Shown here piece by piece: positions 15,075 through 23,040 of a stretch of DNA of 35,622 nucleotides (the stretch's first letter is position 1; each line of letters starts with the position of its first letter). The position numbers and the translations under genes are program-made. The stretch spans positions 1 to 35,622 of the forward strand of contig CAYNLK010000060.1 in NCBI GenBank assembly GCA_964398055.1. Reading direction: 5' to 3'. This DNA comes from CAYNLK01 sp964398055 (GTDB lineage: Bacteria > Chloroflexota > Anaerolineae > 4572-78 > J111). The notes under the pieces were generated by a model. The model had not been told where the DNA came from. It worked only from the letters and a program-made list of their open reading frames with translations, and ran no database searches.

Positions 15075-16196
15075 TTAAAGTTGGTCTAACGCCTCGACCA
15101 GACGCATCATCTGGGCCGGCGTACCAATACTGAAGCGGAGAAAATCGGTCAGGCCAGGTGAGTTGTAATAACGCACCAAAATACCCTGCCGGGCTAATTG
15201 CTGTTTGACTTCAGCCGCGGCCCGCCCTTTGACCCGGCCCAGAATAAAATTGGCCCGGCTGGGGTAAGGTTCCAGCCAGTCGAAGCGGTTCAGCCCGGCG
15301 TAGAATTTGTCTCGTTCGGCGATGATCCTGGCAACGTTGGCCAGCAGGCGGTCCCGGTCGGCCAGCGAGACCTGGGCGGCCAGTTGGCCGGTTACCGGCA
15401 CGTTATAGGGCTGCTTTATTTTCCACAGGTGCTCGATAATTGGCAGCGGAAAGGCCCCGTAGCCGACCCGCACGCCGGCCAGACCGGCCCATTTGCTGAA
15501 GGTTCGCAGCACAATCAGGTTGGGATAATCTTGAACCCACCGGATACGACTGCCGCCACTGAATTCCACATAAGCCTCATCCAGTACCACCACAGCCGGC
15601 AAAGCCAACAGCCGCCTTAAATCTTCGTCCACCAGCCAGGAGCCGTCCGGGTTGTTCGGTGAGGTCACAAAGATGAGTTTGACCCTCCCCTCAATCCCCC
15701 CCCTTAAAGAGAGGGGCAGGGGGGGGGTCAAGATCGCTTCAATCTCCTCCACCGCAATCGAAAAATCGGGCCGCCGCCACACGTTGATCACTTCCGCCCC
15801 GTTCACATTGGCGTCAAAGGCGTACATGCCAAAAGTGGGGGGGCAGTTGACCACATAATCGCCCGGCTCGATGAACAGGCGCATGGTCAAATCGATCAAT
15901 TCGTCGGCCCCCAGCCCCACTAACAGATACTCCGCCGGGAGGCCGGTATAGTCCGCCAGGGCCGCCCGCAGCTGGCGACACTCCGGATCGGGATAAATGT
16001 GCAGATAGGCGGCCTGAGCCAGGGCCTGGGCTACCAGAGGCGACGGACCATACGGGTTTTCGTTGGCGTCCAGCTTGATAATCGTCTCCGGCTGCCGCCC
16101 CAACTGCTCAGACAGCACCTCAAAAGGCAGGATAGGCGTATACGGCTGAAGCCTGGCCAGGTTGGGGCGAATAATCGAATTCAGGTCAAAAGTCAT
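15075..16196 (-). CDS. hisC: histidinol-phosphate aminotransferase
   Basis: A 373-residue class I/II PLP aminotransferase, read from ATG 16196 (MTFDLNSIIRPNLARLQPY); the frame stays open to 16319 but only inside the preceding truncated gene. It transaminates imidazole acetol phosphate with glutamate. KLDANENPYGPSP, LVGLGADELIDL, VTSPNNPDGS, LDEAYVEFSGG and the PLP-lysine segment LRTFSKWAGLAGVRVGY are typical. A Pro/Leu-rich insert near residue 185 (LTPPLPLSLRGGIEG) is coded by a local C/G-rich stretch. The stop is 13 bp before the HAD gene's ATG. Confidence 0.95.
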   Translation of the reverse strand: MTFDLNSIIRPNLARLQPYTPILPFEVLSEQLGRQPETIIKLDANENPYGPSPLVAQALAQAAYLHIYPDPECRQLRAALADYTGLPAEYLLVGLGADELIDLTMRLFIEPGDYVVNCPPTFGMYAFDANVNGAEVINVWRRPDFSIAVEEIEAILTPPLPLSLRGGIEGRVKLIFVTSPNNPDGSWLVDEDLRRLLALPAVVVLDEAYVEFSGGSRIRWVQDYPNLIVLRTFSKWAGLAGVRVGYGAFPLPIIEHLWKIKQPYNVPVTGQLAAQVSLADRDRLLANVARIIAERDKFYAGLNRFDWLEPYPSRANFILGRVKGRAAAEVKQQLARQGILVRYYNSPGLTDFLRFSIGTPAQMMRLVEALDQL

Positions 16197-16210
16197 CGGC
16201 TTGGCAAGGT

Positions 16211-16522
16211 TCAGGGCGAAAAGCGCTGGTCGCGAAACCGGCCCTGGTCCGCTTGGCGCAGGTAGGTTTCTTCGATCCAGGTAAAATAGCCGCCGTAATC
16301 CAGGCTGAAACCCCGGCACATGATCATGTAACCGATTGGACCGTTGGTTTCATCCAGGATCAGGTACGCTTCACCTGCCTGCGGATCTTCCAGCAGAATC
16401 GAGATGGCCGTCTCGGTTTTGCTCCATTCGACGGCTGAAGCTGAATTGTCCTGCAGATGGGATTCGCGCATCAAAGCCAGTAGAACTGATTTGTGGTTAG
16501 TCGTGGCCGGTTGAATTCTCAT
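16211..16522 (-). pseudogene. truncated GNAT acetyltransferase (N-terminal half only)
   Basis: The 103 residues match the first half of a GNAT: an N-terminal MRIQPATTNHK, a PIGYMIMC strand, and FSLDYGGYFTWIEETYLR, which normally leads into the acetyl-CoA motif R-G-x-G-x-G. Here the sequence instead turns into QADQGRFRDQRFSP and stops 14 bp before hisC. Without motif A it cannot bind acetyl-CoA in the usual way, so I call it a broken gene. Its ATG overlaps the hisD stop (ATGA), so it is still translated by coupling and may serve only to pass ribosomes from hisD to hisC. Confidence 0.65.
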
Positions 16523-17853
16523 GCTCGTTTCCTTACGGCTGTGGCGTGTCCATCCAATCCTTCCGCCTCGGCCAGAGTTTGAGCCGCCTGACTGATGGCT
16601 CTGGCTTCCGTAGCCTCCAGCCCAATGATACTGATAATTTTGGTAAAATCGCGCACGTTGAGCGGGCTGGCAAAGCGAGCCGTGCCCATCGTTGGCATAA
16701 CGTGGCTTGGCCCGGCGGTATAATCGCCCAGCACCTCATAGGCGTGCTCGCCTAAAAAGACGCCGCCAGCATGCTTTACCTGGCCCACCAGCGCCCACGG
16801 CTCGGCGACGTGAAGACACATATGTTCCGGCGCATATAAATTGCCCAACTCGACCGCCTCGGCCAGATCGGCGCAGAGGACGGCCCCGCCCTGGTTCTGC
16901 AAACTTTCGGCAATGATCTCGGCCCGGGGCAATGCCTCGATCTGGCGGCTGATTTCAAGCTGGACCGCCTCGATCAGTGACATGCTGGGCGTGATCAGGA
17001 TGGCTGAGGCCAAGGTGTCGTGCTCGGCCTGGGCCAGCAGGTCGGCCGCCACCACAGTGGGATTGGCCTGCTCATCGGCAATCACCAGCGTTTCGGTCGG
17101 ACCGGGCAGGCCGTCGATATCGACCAGGCCGTAAACCTGCCGTTTGGCCAGGGTAACAAAAATGTTGCCCGGGCCCACAATCTTGTCCACCTTGGGCAGC
17201 GACTCTAGCCCAAAGGCCATGGCCGCCACCGCCTGCGCCCCGCCGATACGGTAGACCGCGTCCACCCCGGCCACTTTGGCCGCGGCCAGCAAAACCGGGG
17301 CAATTTTATCCTCACGGCCACCGGGGGTAGTCACGATGATTTCCCGCACCCCGGCCACCCGCGCCGGTATTGCGCTCATAAGCAGGGTGCTGGGATAGGG
17401 GGCCGTGCCGCCAGGCGCGTAGACCCCCACTCGCTCTAGCGGCACTACCCGCTGGCCCAGCGCGCCCCCGGCCGGACTCCACTCCAGCCAGCTTTGGGAG
17501 GGCTGTTTTTGATGAAAGGCCCGGATGCGCTCGGCGGCCAGGTGCAACGCCTGGCGTAGCCCGGCCGGAATGGTTCGGTAGGCGGCCTCGATTTCCTCCG
17601 CTGCCACGGCCAGGCTGGTTAAACGGACCCCATCAATCTTCTCGGTCCAATCGATGACCGCAGCTTCACCGCGCTGCTGCACGTCGAGCACAATCCGTCG
17701 GACCGCCTCTTCCAGGTTGAGGGCCTGGCCAAAAACTCGCTCGATGCCTTTGGCCACGGTCGGTGATGGCGCCACGGCGCTGACCAGTTGGCGTTTGAGG
17801 ATGGTCTGGCGGGCCTCATCGGCGCGGTAGCAACGAAACAGGTTAGTAGACAT
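16519..17853 (-). CDS. hisD: histidinol dehydrogenase
   Basis: A 444-residue zinc enzyme that oxidises histidinol to histidine with two NAD+. Visible marks are YAPGGTAPYPSTLLMSAIPA, GGAQAVAAMAFG, VGPGNIFVTLAKRQVYG, GPTETLVIADE, the catalytic Glu-His pair in LLAQAEHDT, and GPSHVMPTMGTARF. Length is normal. It is second in the array, 43 bp after hisG, and runs by ATGA overlap into the truncated GNAT gene. Confidence 0.96.
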   Translation of the reverse strand: MSTNLFRCYRADEARQTILKRQLVSAVAPSPTVAKGIERVFGQALNLEEAVRRIVLDVQQRGEAAVIDWTEKIDGVRLTSLAVAAEEIEAAYRTIPAGLRQALHLAAERIRAFHQKQPSQSWLEWSPAGGALGQRVVPLERVGVYAPGGTAPYPSTLLMSAIPARVAGVREIIVTTPGGREDKIAPVLLAAAKVAGVDAVYRIGGAQAVAAMAFGLESLPKVDKIVGPGNIFVTLAKRQVYGLVDIDGLPGPTETLVIADEQANPTVVAADLLAQAEHDTLASAILITPSMSLIEAVQLEISRQIEALPRAEIIAESLQNQGGAVLCADLAEAVELGNLYAPEHMCLHVAEPWALVGQVKHAGGVFLGEHAYEVLGDYTAGPSHVMPTMGTARFASPLNVRDFTKIISIIGLEATEARAISQAAQTLAEAEGLDGHATAVRKRA

Positions 17854-17896
17854 GCTGGGTCAAATCCATTTCACTACCAGTATGCAGTATCTCTGG

Positions 17897-18943
17897 TTAC
17901 GTGTCAAGCCCCAAATTTTGCAGCAGCCTGCGCCAGCGGGGCGGCTCTTCCTCAAAAATATAGGTCACCGGCATCACTAACACCCCGCTGCCGCCGATGG
18001 CTCGCAGTTGGTCAATCGCGCCGTGCAGCCCTTCCTTGCGCACCACAATTGTAATGGCGTACCAGTTCTTGTCGGTGACATCTCGTAGATAGACCCGGCT
18101 GATGGTTGGTCCTTGCAGTCCACCCAGGCTGGGCTGGGCAAAAAGTTTATGGGCCACTTCCTCCGGCGACTCGCCCCGCATATTGGCAATAATCGTATAA
18201 TGCTCCACGGCCCGGAGATGGGCTTCAAACCGCTCCAGCATTTCCCGGGCGGTCGCCAGCACCTCAGGCCGCTCGGTCATGGCGGCGCGATTGCCGATAA
18301 AGACCGCCTGACTGGTTAAAAGTTGGCCGCCCTCGATTTCTTTGAGCCGATTCTCGCGCAGGGTTACCCCGCTGCTAACCAGGTCGACAATGAAGTCGGC
18401 CGAGCCCATTTGGGGGGCGGCCTCCAGGGCTCCATCGGCGTGGACAAGGCGGTACGGCTTGATCTGATGCTGTTCCAGAAAGGCCGTCGTTTGCCGCTCA
18501 TATTTGCTAACAATTCGAATGGGCCGACCGGCGCTGCGGTTCCGGGCCAAGATCGCCAGGTCGCTGACTGTGCTGACCTCGTCCCACTCTTCCGGTACGG
18601 CGATGCACAACCGGCACTGGCCGTAGCCCAGACCATCGTGGAGGATGACCACCTCGTCGCCCGAACCCCGATATTCCACCACCGTGTCAAAACCAACGAT
18701 GCCCAGGTCTACATCGCCATCACGCACCTTACGCACCACGTCGGCCGAGCGTTGAAACCAGACCTCCAGGTGAGGGATTTCCGGAATTTCGGCAATGTAC
18801 TGGCGCGGGTTGACCTTATTGACCGGCAGGCCGCAATCTTTCAACAGGGCCAGGGTTTCCTCTTCCATCCGACCCTTGCTGGGTAGGGCCAAACGGATTT
18901 CGGGACGGCCGTTAGGAGTCGGCAGTTGGCTGAGTGGTAGCAT
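17897..18943 (-). CDS. hisG: ATP phosphoribosyltransferase, long form
   Basis: First gene of the array and first enzyme of histidine synthesis (ATP + PRPP to phosphoribosyl-ATP). I start at ATG 18943, which has AGAGGA 7 nt upstream; an upstream ATG at 18964 lacks one. The 348 residues contain the catalytic domain (IRLALPSKGRMEEETLALL, DVDLGIVGFDTV, DLVSSGVTLREN) and a C-terminal HisG_C regulatory domain ending WYAITIVVRKEGLHGAIDQL. This long form normally works alone, without HisZ, and is inhibited by histidine through the C-terminal domain. It is longer than the usual 290-300 residues, with extra sequence at the end of the C-terminal domain. Confidence 0.94.
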   Translation of the reverse strand: MLPLSQLPTPNGRPEIRLALPSKGRMEEETLALLKDCGLPVNKVNPRQYIAEIPEIPHLEVWFQRSADVVRKVRDGDVDLGIVGFDTVVEYRGSGDEVVILHDGLGYGQCRLCIAVPEEWDEVSTVSDLAILARNRSAGRPIRIVSKYERQTTAFLEQHQIKPYRLVHADGALEAAPQMGSADFIVDLVSSGVTLRENRLKEIEGGQLLTSQAVFIGNRAAMTERPEVLATAREMLERFEAHLRAVEHYTIIANMRGESPEEVAHKLFAQPSLGGLQGPTISRVYLRDVTDKNWYAITIVVRKEGLHGAIDQLRAIGGSGVLVMPVTYIFEEEPPRWRRLLQNLGLDT

Positions 18944-18971
18944 ATTTATCCTCTTGCTGCCCAAATTTTAC

Positions 18972-19000
18972 ATCATAACCCATTCTTTCGCCAATGAAAA
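18972..19000 (-). promoter_or_regulatory. possible promoter of the his array
   Basis: On the minus strand TTTTCA (19000-18995) is spaced by 17 bp from TATGAT (18977-18972), about 30 nt before the hisG ATG. The -35 match is only partial. I see no His-codon leader peptide or T-box-like element between it and hisG. Confidence 0.4.
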
Positions 19001-19063
19001 TAAGCTGTGAAGGTCATATCTGGCTGAACGCGGTGTGACGGTTAGAATTGGGCTTAATTCCCA

Positions 19064-19092
19064 TTGCTAATCTATCCCAGTTATGTTATACT
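19064..19092 (+). promoter_or_regulatory. promoter of the response regulator/ModE-like pair
   Basis: TTGCTA (19064-19069), a 17-bp spacer and TATACT (19087-19092) precede the GTG start at 19134, which also has a strong AAAGGAG site at 19118-19125. It diverges from the hisG promoter. Confidence 0.55.
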
Positions 19093-19133
19093 CCTCTTGA
19101 CTTAGGTCCCTTCCATCAAAAGGAGTAACAAGC

Positions 19134-19523
19134 GTGACCCACCGAATACTGATGATTGACGATGACCGTGAGATGGTAACCCTCGGCAAATTGATTCTGG
19201 AGCGGGAGGGTTTTGAAGTGTTATCGGCTTACAGTGGGGCCGAAGGATTGCAGCTCTTAAACAAAGAAGCCAGTAACGTTGAATTAATCCTGCTCGACAT
19301 TATGATGATCGGGATGGATGGCTGGCAGGTCTTGGAAAAAATTAAGAGTGAACCAAAATATGCCGATATTCCGGTCATTATGCTCACGGCCCGTCACTAT
19401 CTGGAAGATGAGTCTGAAACCGCCAACTATGCCCATATGTTTGATGAGTATGTGGTCAAACCTTTTGTGGTGCGAGATCTAATGAGCAAAATCAATCGTT
19501 TGATTGAGGGTGATGCCAAGTAA
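19134..19523 (+). CDS. single-domain response regulator (receiver only)
   Basis: A 129-residue CheY-like receiver with no output domain. The acidic pair is in MIDDDRE (Asp9-Asp11), the phosphoacceptor is Asp55 in LILLDIMM, Thr85 is in VIMLTAR, and Lys109 is in YVVKPF, so it should be phosphorylatable. It starts at GTG behind a strong ribosome site. No histidine kinase is nearby. It is followed after 3 bp by the ModE-like DNA-binding protein, so the pair could act together as a split receiver and DNA-binding module (inference). Confidence 0.9.
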   Translation: MTHRILMIDDDREMVTLGKLILEREGFEVLSAYSGAEGLQLLNKEASNVELILLDIMMIGMDGWQVLEKIKSEPKYADIPVIMLTARHYLEDESETANYAHMFDEYVVKPFVVRDLMSKINRLIEGDAK

Positions 19524-19526
19524 ACT

Positions 19527-19865
19527 ATGCAAGCCAGGGCCAATTTTTGGATAGAGGAAGCGGGTCAGGTGGTCTTGAGTACATGGCGGGTGAAATTGCT
19601 CGAAGCGGTGGCGGAAACCGGCTCGATTTCGGCCGCAGCCGCAAAAATGGGCATCTCCTACCGCCGGGCCTGGGACAAAATCCACGAGAGTGAAGAGCGT
19701 CTGGGTATCAAACTGGTTGATACTCAAACCGGTGGGGTTGGCGGCGGCGGCTCTGAACTCACCGCCGCGGCCCAGGATTATATTCAGCGCTTTCACGAAT
19801 TCACCAACGGCCTGAATGAATTAATCAACCAGCGCTTTGGCGAATATTTTATCGACAGGTCATAA
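19527..19865 (+). CDS. ModE N-terminal-type DNA-binding protein (no molybdate-binding domain)
   Basis: A 112-residue protein matching the winged helix of ModE and LysR-type regulators. LLEAVAETGSISAAAAKMGI is the helix-turn-helix, followed by SYRRAWDKIHESEERLGIKL and the ELTAAAQDYIQRF dimerisation helix. Full ModE adds two molbindin (TOBE) domains that sense molybdate or tungstate; none is present here. It begins 3 bp after the receiver gene and lies upstream of a tungstate-type importer, so a role in oxyanion-dependent control is plausible. How it would sense the anion alone is unclear. Confidence 0.85.
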   Translation: MQARANFWIEEAGQVVLSTWRVKLLEAVAETGSISAAAAKMGISYRRAWDKIHESEERLGIKLVDTQTGGVGGGGSELTAAAQDYIQRFHEFTNGLNELINQRFGEYFIDRS

Positions 19866-19955
19866 GCCTCTTTTTTTGCCACCCGTTATGTATTCTTGAT
19901 ATAACGCTGTTGCTTCTTACCCCCACTTTCACGCCCCCAGGTCACTCCCTTTTTG

Positions 19956-19983
19956 TTGACTCCTCGGTCGAATAAAGTATAAT
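19956..19983 (+). promoter_or_regulatory. promoter of the GntR-PBP regulator / tup genes
   Basis: TTGACT (19956-19961) is followed after 16 bp by a perfect TATAAT (19978-19983). The -10 box lies inside the left arm of the inverted repeat 19971-20008, the classic layout for repression. Confidence 0.75.
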
Positions 19984-20008
19984 TGTACCGATTTAATTAT
20001 ACTTTATT
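19971..20008. promoter_or_regulatory. perfect 14-bp inverted repeat, probable operator
   Basis: AATAAAGTATAATT (19971-19984) and its exact reverse complement (19995-20008) flank a 10-bp spacer. The left arm covers the -10 box of the promoter at 19956-19983. The element ends 28 bp before the regulator's ATG, so autoregulation by the GntR-PBP protein, or control by the ModE-like protein, is the likely meaning. Confidence 0.75.
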
Positions 20009-20036
20009 ACCCTGGTAACCGAAGAAGTGACAACCT

Positions 20037-21131
20037 ATGTCTGACCCCACCCTCTATCACCAAATCGCCGAAGCCATTCGGCAGAAAATCATGCACCAGA
20101 CCCTCAACCCCGGCGACCGACTGCCGTCGGTGCGGGAGATGGCGACCGAATGGGCCTGTACCATCGGGACAGCCCAGCGCGCTTACGCCGAGTTGGCCCG
20201 CCAGGGGTTGGTCGTCAGCCGGCCGGGGCAGGGTACGCACGTGGCGGCAACCATCCCGGCGACCCAAACTGAGCCGCTGCGCCGGGCGGCCCTGGTCCAT
20301 CGGGCCGAAGCCTTTTTGCTGGAACTGCTCACGGCCGGTTATACCCCGGCCGAGGCGGAACTGGCCATGCGGCTGGCCCTGGACCGCTGGCGGGCATTGA
20401 AACGACAGACCGCCGCCTGGCCGGAGCAGTCGCTCCACTTTGTCGGCAGTCATGATCCAGCCCTGGCCCTGATCAGCGCTAACTTTGACCAGGTGGCCCC
20501 AGATTACACGCCGCTGCTTGACTTCACCGGCAGTCTGGGAGGGCTGATCGCCCTGGCCGAGGGTGAGGCCGATCTGGCCGGGGTGCATCTGTGGGATGAG
20601 GAGAGCGACACCTATAACGCACCCTTTGTCCGGCGCTTCTTGCCCGGCCGGCGAGTCGCCCTGCTGACCCTGGCCCACCGCCGCCTGGGCTTGATTGTGG
20701 CTCCGCTCAATCCGGCCGGGCTGACCGGGCTGGCCGATTTGGCCCGGCCCGATGTGCGTTTTATCAACCGCCAATCAGGCACGGGTACACGGGTCTGGCT
20801 GGATGCCCAACTCCGGCAGTCAGGGCTAATGCCGCAGCAGGTCTCCGGATACGACGATGAAGCGCCGACTCATACGGCTGTGGCCGAAGCCGTGGCCGAG
20901 GGCCGGGCTGATGTGGGGTTAGGGATTGAAACGGCCGCCCTGGCTTTTGGCCTGGGCTTTGTGCCGCTGACCACCGAGCGGTACGACCTGGTCATACCCG
21001 CCGAAGAGTGGTCCCGGCGGCCGATTCAGGCGCTGGCCCATTGGCTGATTACCGACGAAGCCAAAGAAAATATTATGGCTCTGGGCGGGTATGAGGTCCA
21101 AGAAACCGGTAACATAGAATGGTTAGTATAG
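20037..21131 (+). CDS. GntR-type HTH regulator with periplasmic-binding-protein-like (PBP_like) sensor domain
   Basis: A 364-residue one-component regulator. Residues about 5-72 are a GntR winged helix (YHQIAEAIRQKIMHQTLNPG, LPSVREMA, RAYAELARQGLV). From about 120 on, the protein resembles the PBP-like domain found behind HTH domains and related to ModA/TupA-type oxyanion-binding proteins (VGSHDPALALI, FINRQSGTGTRVWLD, ETAALAFGLGFVPLT). The RQSGTGTR loop corresponds to the ligand-binding loop of such domains. It directly precedes tupA, so sensing of intracellular tungstate or molybdate is the natural inference. The operator at 19971-20008 suggests self-control. Confidence 0.85.
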   Translation: MSDPTLYHQIAEAIRQKIMHQTLNPGDRLPSVREMATEWACTIGTAQRAYAELARQGLVVSRPGQGTHVAATIPATQTEPLRRAALVHRAEAFLLELLTAGYTPAEAELAMRLALDRWRALKRQTAAWPEQSLHFVGSHDPALALISANFDQVAPDYTPLLDFTGSLGGLIALAEGEADLAGVHLWDEESDTYNAPFVRRFLPGRRVALLTLAHRRLGLIVAPLNPAGLTGLADLARPDVRFINRQSGTGTRVWLDAQLRQSGLMPQQVSGYDDEAPTHTAVAEAVAEGRADVGLGIETAALAFGLGFVPLTTERYDLVIPAEEWSRRPIQALAHWLITDEAKENIMALGGYEVQETGNIEWLV

Positions 21132-21133
21132 TT

Positions 21134-22327
21134 ATGAAAACCCTCAAACCATTGTTCGTTATCATCGTGTTGTTTCTGTTAGCTGTGATGTTGCAGCCAA
21201 TGGTTTTGGCTGCCCCGGTGGGACAAGCGGCGGTCGCCTGCGAGCAGGAGATCATCGTCCAGGCCGATGACTGGCTGTCGAAGATTGCCGAAAAGGTCTA
21301 TGGGGATGTGTTGGCCTATCCGGCCATCGCCGCGGTGACCAACGCCAAAAATGGCGAAGATAGCAGCTTTGCCCGGATCGAAAATGTCGATGTTATTGAG
21401 GTGGGTTGGAAACTGTGTGTGCCCAGCCCCGCCGATGCCGAGGCGCTGCTGGCGTGGCAGTTGGCTGCCCTGGCCGTGACGGTCTCGCCAGCTGAGCCGA
21501 CCGGCCAGCAGGTGGGCCGGCTGGTGCTGGCTACAACCACCAGCACCCAGGACTCGGGTTTGCTTGAGGTGATTCTGCCCGACTTTCAGACTCGCTATGG
21601 CGCCAACGTGGAAGTGATCGCCGTGGGTACCGGCCAGGCCATTGAACTGGGTAAGAACTGCGACGCCGACGTGGTGTTGGTGCATGCCCGTAAGCAGGAA
21701 GATGCCTTTGTGGCCGATGGCTTCGGCCTCAACCGGCAAGATGTGATGTATAATGACTTTGTCATCGTTGGCGGACCGGCTGATCCAGCCGGGGTGCGCG
21801 GTATGACCGATGCGGCCGCGGCCTTGATCAAAATTGCCCAAAGCCAAAGCCCCTTCATCTCCCGGGGCGACAATTCCGGCACTCACACCAAGGAGCAGAG
21901 TCTTTGGGAAGCCACCGGTTTGACCCTGATCGCGGCCGCCGAGATCGATTCGACCAAACCCTACAAACGACCCGAGGGCGACTGGTACCAGTCGGTGGGG
22001 CAGGGTATGGGGGCCGTGCTGACCATTGCCAATGAGCAACTGGCCTACACCCTCAGCGACCGGGCCACCTACCTGGCCCGCAAGTTGGTGGGCACCGAGC
22101 TGGAGATTCTGGTCGAGGGCGACTCCCGTTTGTTCAACCCGTATGGGGTTATTCAGGTCAACCCGGAAAAATGTCCAAACGTCAATGCGGCCGGGGCGGA
22201 AACTTTCCTTGACTGGATGACATTGCTGGAGACGCAGGCGCTCATCAGCCAGTTTGGGGTAGACGAATTTGGCCAGCCGCTCTTTGTGCCGGACTCGGCA
22301 GCCTGGCGAGCGGCCAAACAGCAGTAG
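21134..22327 (+). CDS. tupA: LysM domain-TupA tungstate-binding protein
   Basis: I start at ATG 21134 (MKTLKPLF), 2 bp after the regulator's stop, because it opens directly into a signal peptide ending near VLAAPVG; an ATG five codons earlier lies within the regulator gene. After the signal, about residues 35-95 form a LysM-like module (VQADDWLSKIAEKVYGD). The rest is a TupA-type solute-binding protein: LATTTSTQDSGLLEVILPDF, GTGQAIELGKNCDADVVLVH and ISRGDNSGTHTKEQ carry the anion-binding loops. TupA proteins bind tungstate very tightly for import by TupBC. The LysM module may tether it to cell-wall glycan in the absence of a lipid anchor (inference). Confidence 0.88.
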   Translation: MKTLKPLFVIIVLFLLAVMLQPMVLAAPVGQAAVACEQEIIVQADDWLSKIAEKVYGDVLAYPAIAAVTNAKNGEDSSFARIENVDVIEVGWKLCVPSPADAEALLAWQLAALAVTVSPAEPTGQQVGRLVLATTTSTQDSGLLEVILPDFQTRYGANVEVIAVGTGQAIELGKNCDADVVLVHARKQEDAFVADGFGLNRQDVMYNDFVIVGGPADPAGVRGMTDAAAALIKIAQSQSPFISRGDNSGTHTKEQSLWEATGLTLIAAAEIDSTKPYKRPEGDWYQSVGQGMGAVLTIANEQLAYTLSDRATYLARKLVGTELEILVEGDSRLFNPYGVIQVNPEKCPNVNAAGAETFLDWMTLLETQALISQFGVDEFGQPLFVPDSAAWRAAKQQ

Positions 22328-22335
22328 ACGATAGT

Positions 22336-23034
22336 ATGAACGACATTATCCAAGGCGTCATCCGGGCCTTTGAACTGATCTTTAGCTTCAATCCCAATCT
22401 CTATGAAGTTATTGGGCTGTCCCTGTATGTGGCCGGAGTGTCCCTCTTTTTTAGTACCCTGGTCGGGATACCCATTGGCGCATTGCTGGGGTTGGCCCGC
22501 TTCCCCGGACGCCGGTTGGTGATGGCGCTGCTCTATACCGGCATGGGTTTCCCACCGGTGGTGATTGGCCTGTTCGTGTACCTGATGTTCTCTCGTAGCG
22601 GTCCCTTTGGCCAGTTGGGCTGGCTCTTTACGCCGCGGGCGATGAGCGTGGCCCAGATGATCATCTCCTTTCCGTTGGTGGCCGGCTTTACCATGGCCGC
22701 GGTCATGGCCGTCAACCCTAACCTGCGCCCGCAACTGCGCGCCCTGGGCGCCACCAACTGGCAGGCGACCGTGGCCATTTTGATGGAGGCTCGCGTTGGC
22801 GTTATTGTCTCGATGGCCGCCGGCTTTGGCGCGGTAATTTCAGAGGTTGGCGCGGTGATGTTGACCGGCGGCAACATTGCCGGCAAAACCCGTACCCTGA
22901 CCAGCGCCATCATTCTGGAAACCCAAAAAGGCAACTTTGCGCTGGCCATCGCTTTGGGTATTATTCTGTTGCTCCTATCCTTTATGGCCAATCTGGTGAT
23001 GACTCGCATGCAGGGCCGCGATATCAACCGCTGA
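22336..23034 (+). CDS. tupB: tungstate-type ABC transporter permease
   Basis: A 232-residue membrane protein with about five hydrophobic helices. The cytoplasmic EAA-like loop LRALGATNWQATVAILMEAR couples to the ATPase. GAVISEVGAVMLTGGNIAGKTRTLTSAI is shared by TupB-type permeases and distinguishes them from ModB. It begins 8 bp after tupA and ends 6 bp before the ATG of the ATPase. Confidence 0.9.
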   Translation: MNDIIQGVIRAFELIFSFNPNLYEVIGLSLYVAGVSLFFSTLVGIPIGALLGLARFPGRRLVMALLYTGMGFPPVVIGLFVYLMFSRSGPFGQLGWLFTPRAMSVAQMIISFPLVAGFTMAAVMAVNPNLRPQLRALGATNWQATVAILMEARVGVIVSMAAGFGAVISEVGAVMLTGGNIAGKTRTLTSAIILETQKGNFALAIALGIILLLLSFMANLVMTRMQGRDINR

Positions 23035-23040
23035 GTTTTG

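Noticed and set aside
15075..16319. Longer hisC start at 16319
   Set aside because: The extra 41 residues are Pro/Arg-rich, overlap the truncated GNAT in another frame and do not resemble HisC; ATG 16196 gives the normal N-terminus.
18944..19063. Histidine-attenuator leader peptide before hisG
   Set aside because: No short frame with consecutive His codons and no terminator/antiterminator pair could be seen on the minus strand.
20007..20774. Open frame on the minus strand opposite the GntR-PBP gene (255 residues)
   Set aside because: It is Gln/Gly/His/Pro-rich, shadow-type composition with no family resemblance; the plus-strand gene is clear.
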